This document shows, piece by piece, positions 7,183 to 7,350 of a stretch of 7,350 nt of DNA. A model generated the notes under the pieces. The model was not told where the DNA came from. It searched no databases and saw only the letters and a list, made by a program, of their open reading frames with translations. The stretch comes from Rubrivirga sp. (GTDB taxonomy: Bacteria; Bacteroidota; Rhodothermia; Rhodothermales; Rubricoccaceae): positions 1-7,350 of the forward strand of contig JAAXJP010000647.1 in NCBI GenBank assembly GCA_012269805.1, given 5' to 3'. Positions within the stretch are counted from its first letter, which is position 1. Every line of letters starts with the position of its first letter. A program made the position numbers and the translations under genes.

Positions 7183-7212
7183 AATATACCCGGCTCGGGA
7201 AAACCCTGTCAA
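7183..7212 (-). promoter_or_regulatory. Probable promoter of the receptor operon
   Basis: On the minus strand a perfect TTGACA (7207-7212) is followed after 18 bases by TATATT (7183-7188), one mismatch from the sigma-70 TATAAT. The same bases read TATATTCG, one mismatch from the Bacteroidota TAnnTTTG box, with a TTG at suitable distance upstream, so either promoter type is satisfied. It lies in the only A+T-rich pocket of the intergenic region and points toward the receptor. Transcription would begin near 7176. Confidence 0.65.
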
Positions 7213-7322
7213 GGCACCGGGGCGTCCCCTCGTCAGACAGTCCGGGCATCGGCACTGCTGGGGGCGGCGTCGCTCCTCAAGAGAGTAAGGCCATTCCCGA
7301 CTCCTCCTAACAGGGAGACACC

Positions 7323-7350
7323 ATGAAGAGCCAGCGGGTCCCCTCAGCAC
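7323..7350 (+). CDS. Possible start of a divergent gene (only nine codons visible)
   Basis: An ATG at 7323 is preceded by AGGGAG (7312-7317), a Shine-Dalgarno-like site with five bases of spacing, and begins MKSQRVPSA before the window ends. The Lys/Arg-bearing start could open a signal peptide, but nine residues cannot show that. It would be transcribed away from the receptor operon. I see no convincing plus-strand promoter for it in 7190-7310. Family and function cannot be judged. Confidence 0.35.

Noticed and set aside
6946..7350. A 134-codon minus-strand open frame and plus/minus frames of 98 and 80 codons in the intergenic region
   Set aside because: They overlap the promoter and leader, lack ribosome-binding sites, and have Arg/Pro/Ser-rich products that look like translated non-coding GC-rich DNA.

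Overview
The window is high in G+C (roughly two thirds by eye) and strongly biased to G or C at third codon positions. It carries two long minus-strand genes for outer-surface proteins, both rich in Asp and Glu and poor in Lys. A TonB-dependent receptor with an N-terminal carboxypeptidase-regulatory-like domain, followed by a large secreted protein whose end looks like the start of a Por-type (type IX) secretion sorting domain, points to the Bacteroidota/Rhodothermota group. G+C content and acidity fit a marine or salt-tolerant Rhodothermota (Rubricoccaceae or Salinibacter-like). This placement is inferred from protein style, not from a marker gene.

Layout, right to left in the direction of transcription. 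Bases 7323-7350 hold a possible plus-strand gene start that leaves the window after nine codons. Bases 6885-7322 are a 438-base non-coding stretch. It has a good minus-strand promoter (TTGACA, 18 bases, TATATT) at 7183-7212, then a leader of about 290 bases with no ATG and several perfect small hairpins, ending in a strong Shine-Dalgarno site. Bases 3402-6884 encode a complete 1160-residue TonB-dependent receptor. Bases 3318-3401 are an 84-base gap with a very stable GC hairpin. Bases 1-3317 encode at least 1105 residues of a secreted multidomain protein that continues beyond the left edge.

How it may work: the two genes are collinear, closely spaced, and only the first has a visible promoter, so they are probably one operon. 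The receptor would sit in the outer membrane and import or sense an unidentified ligand using TonB energy. The secreted protein would be exported by the Sec system and then probably by type IX secretion to the surface or medium. It is not a SusD lipoprotein, so this is not a classical SusC/SusD glycan pair. The GC hairpin between the genes could set their expression ratio. No mobile element, tRNA, rRNA or CRISPR array was seen. Several very long open frames on the plus strand opposite these genes are judged to be composition artefacts.
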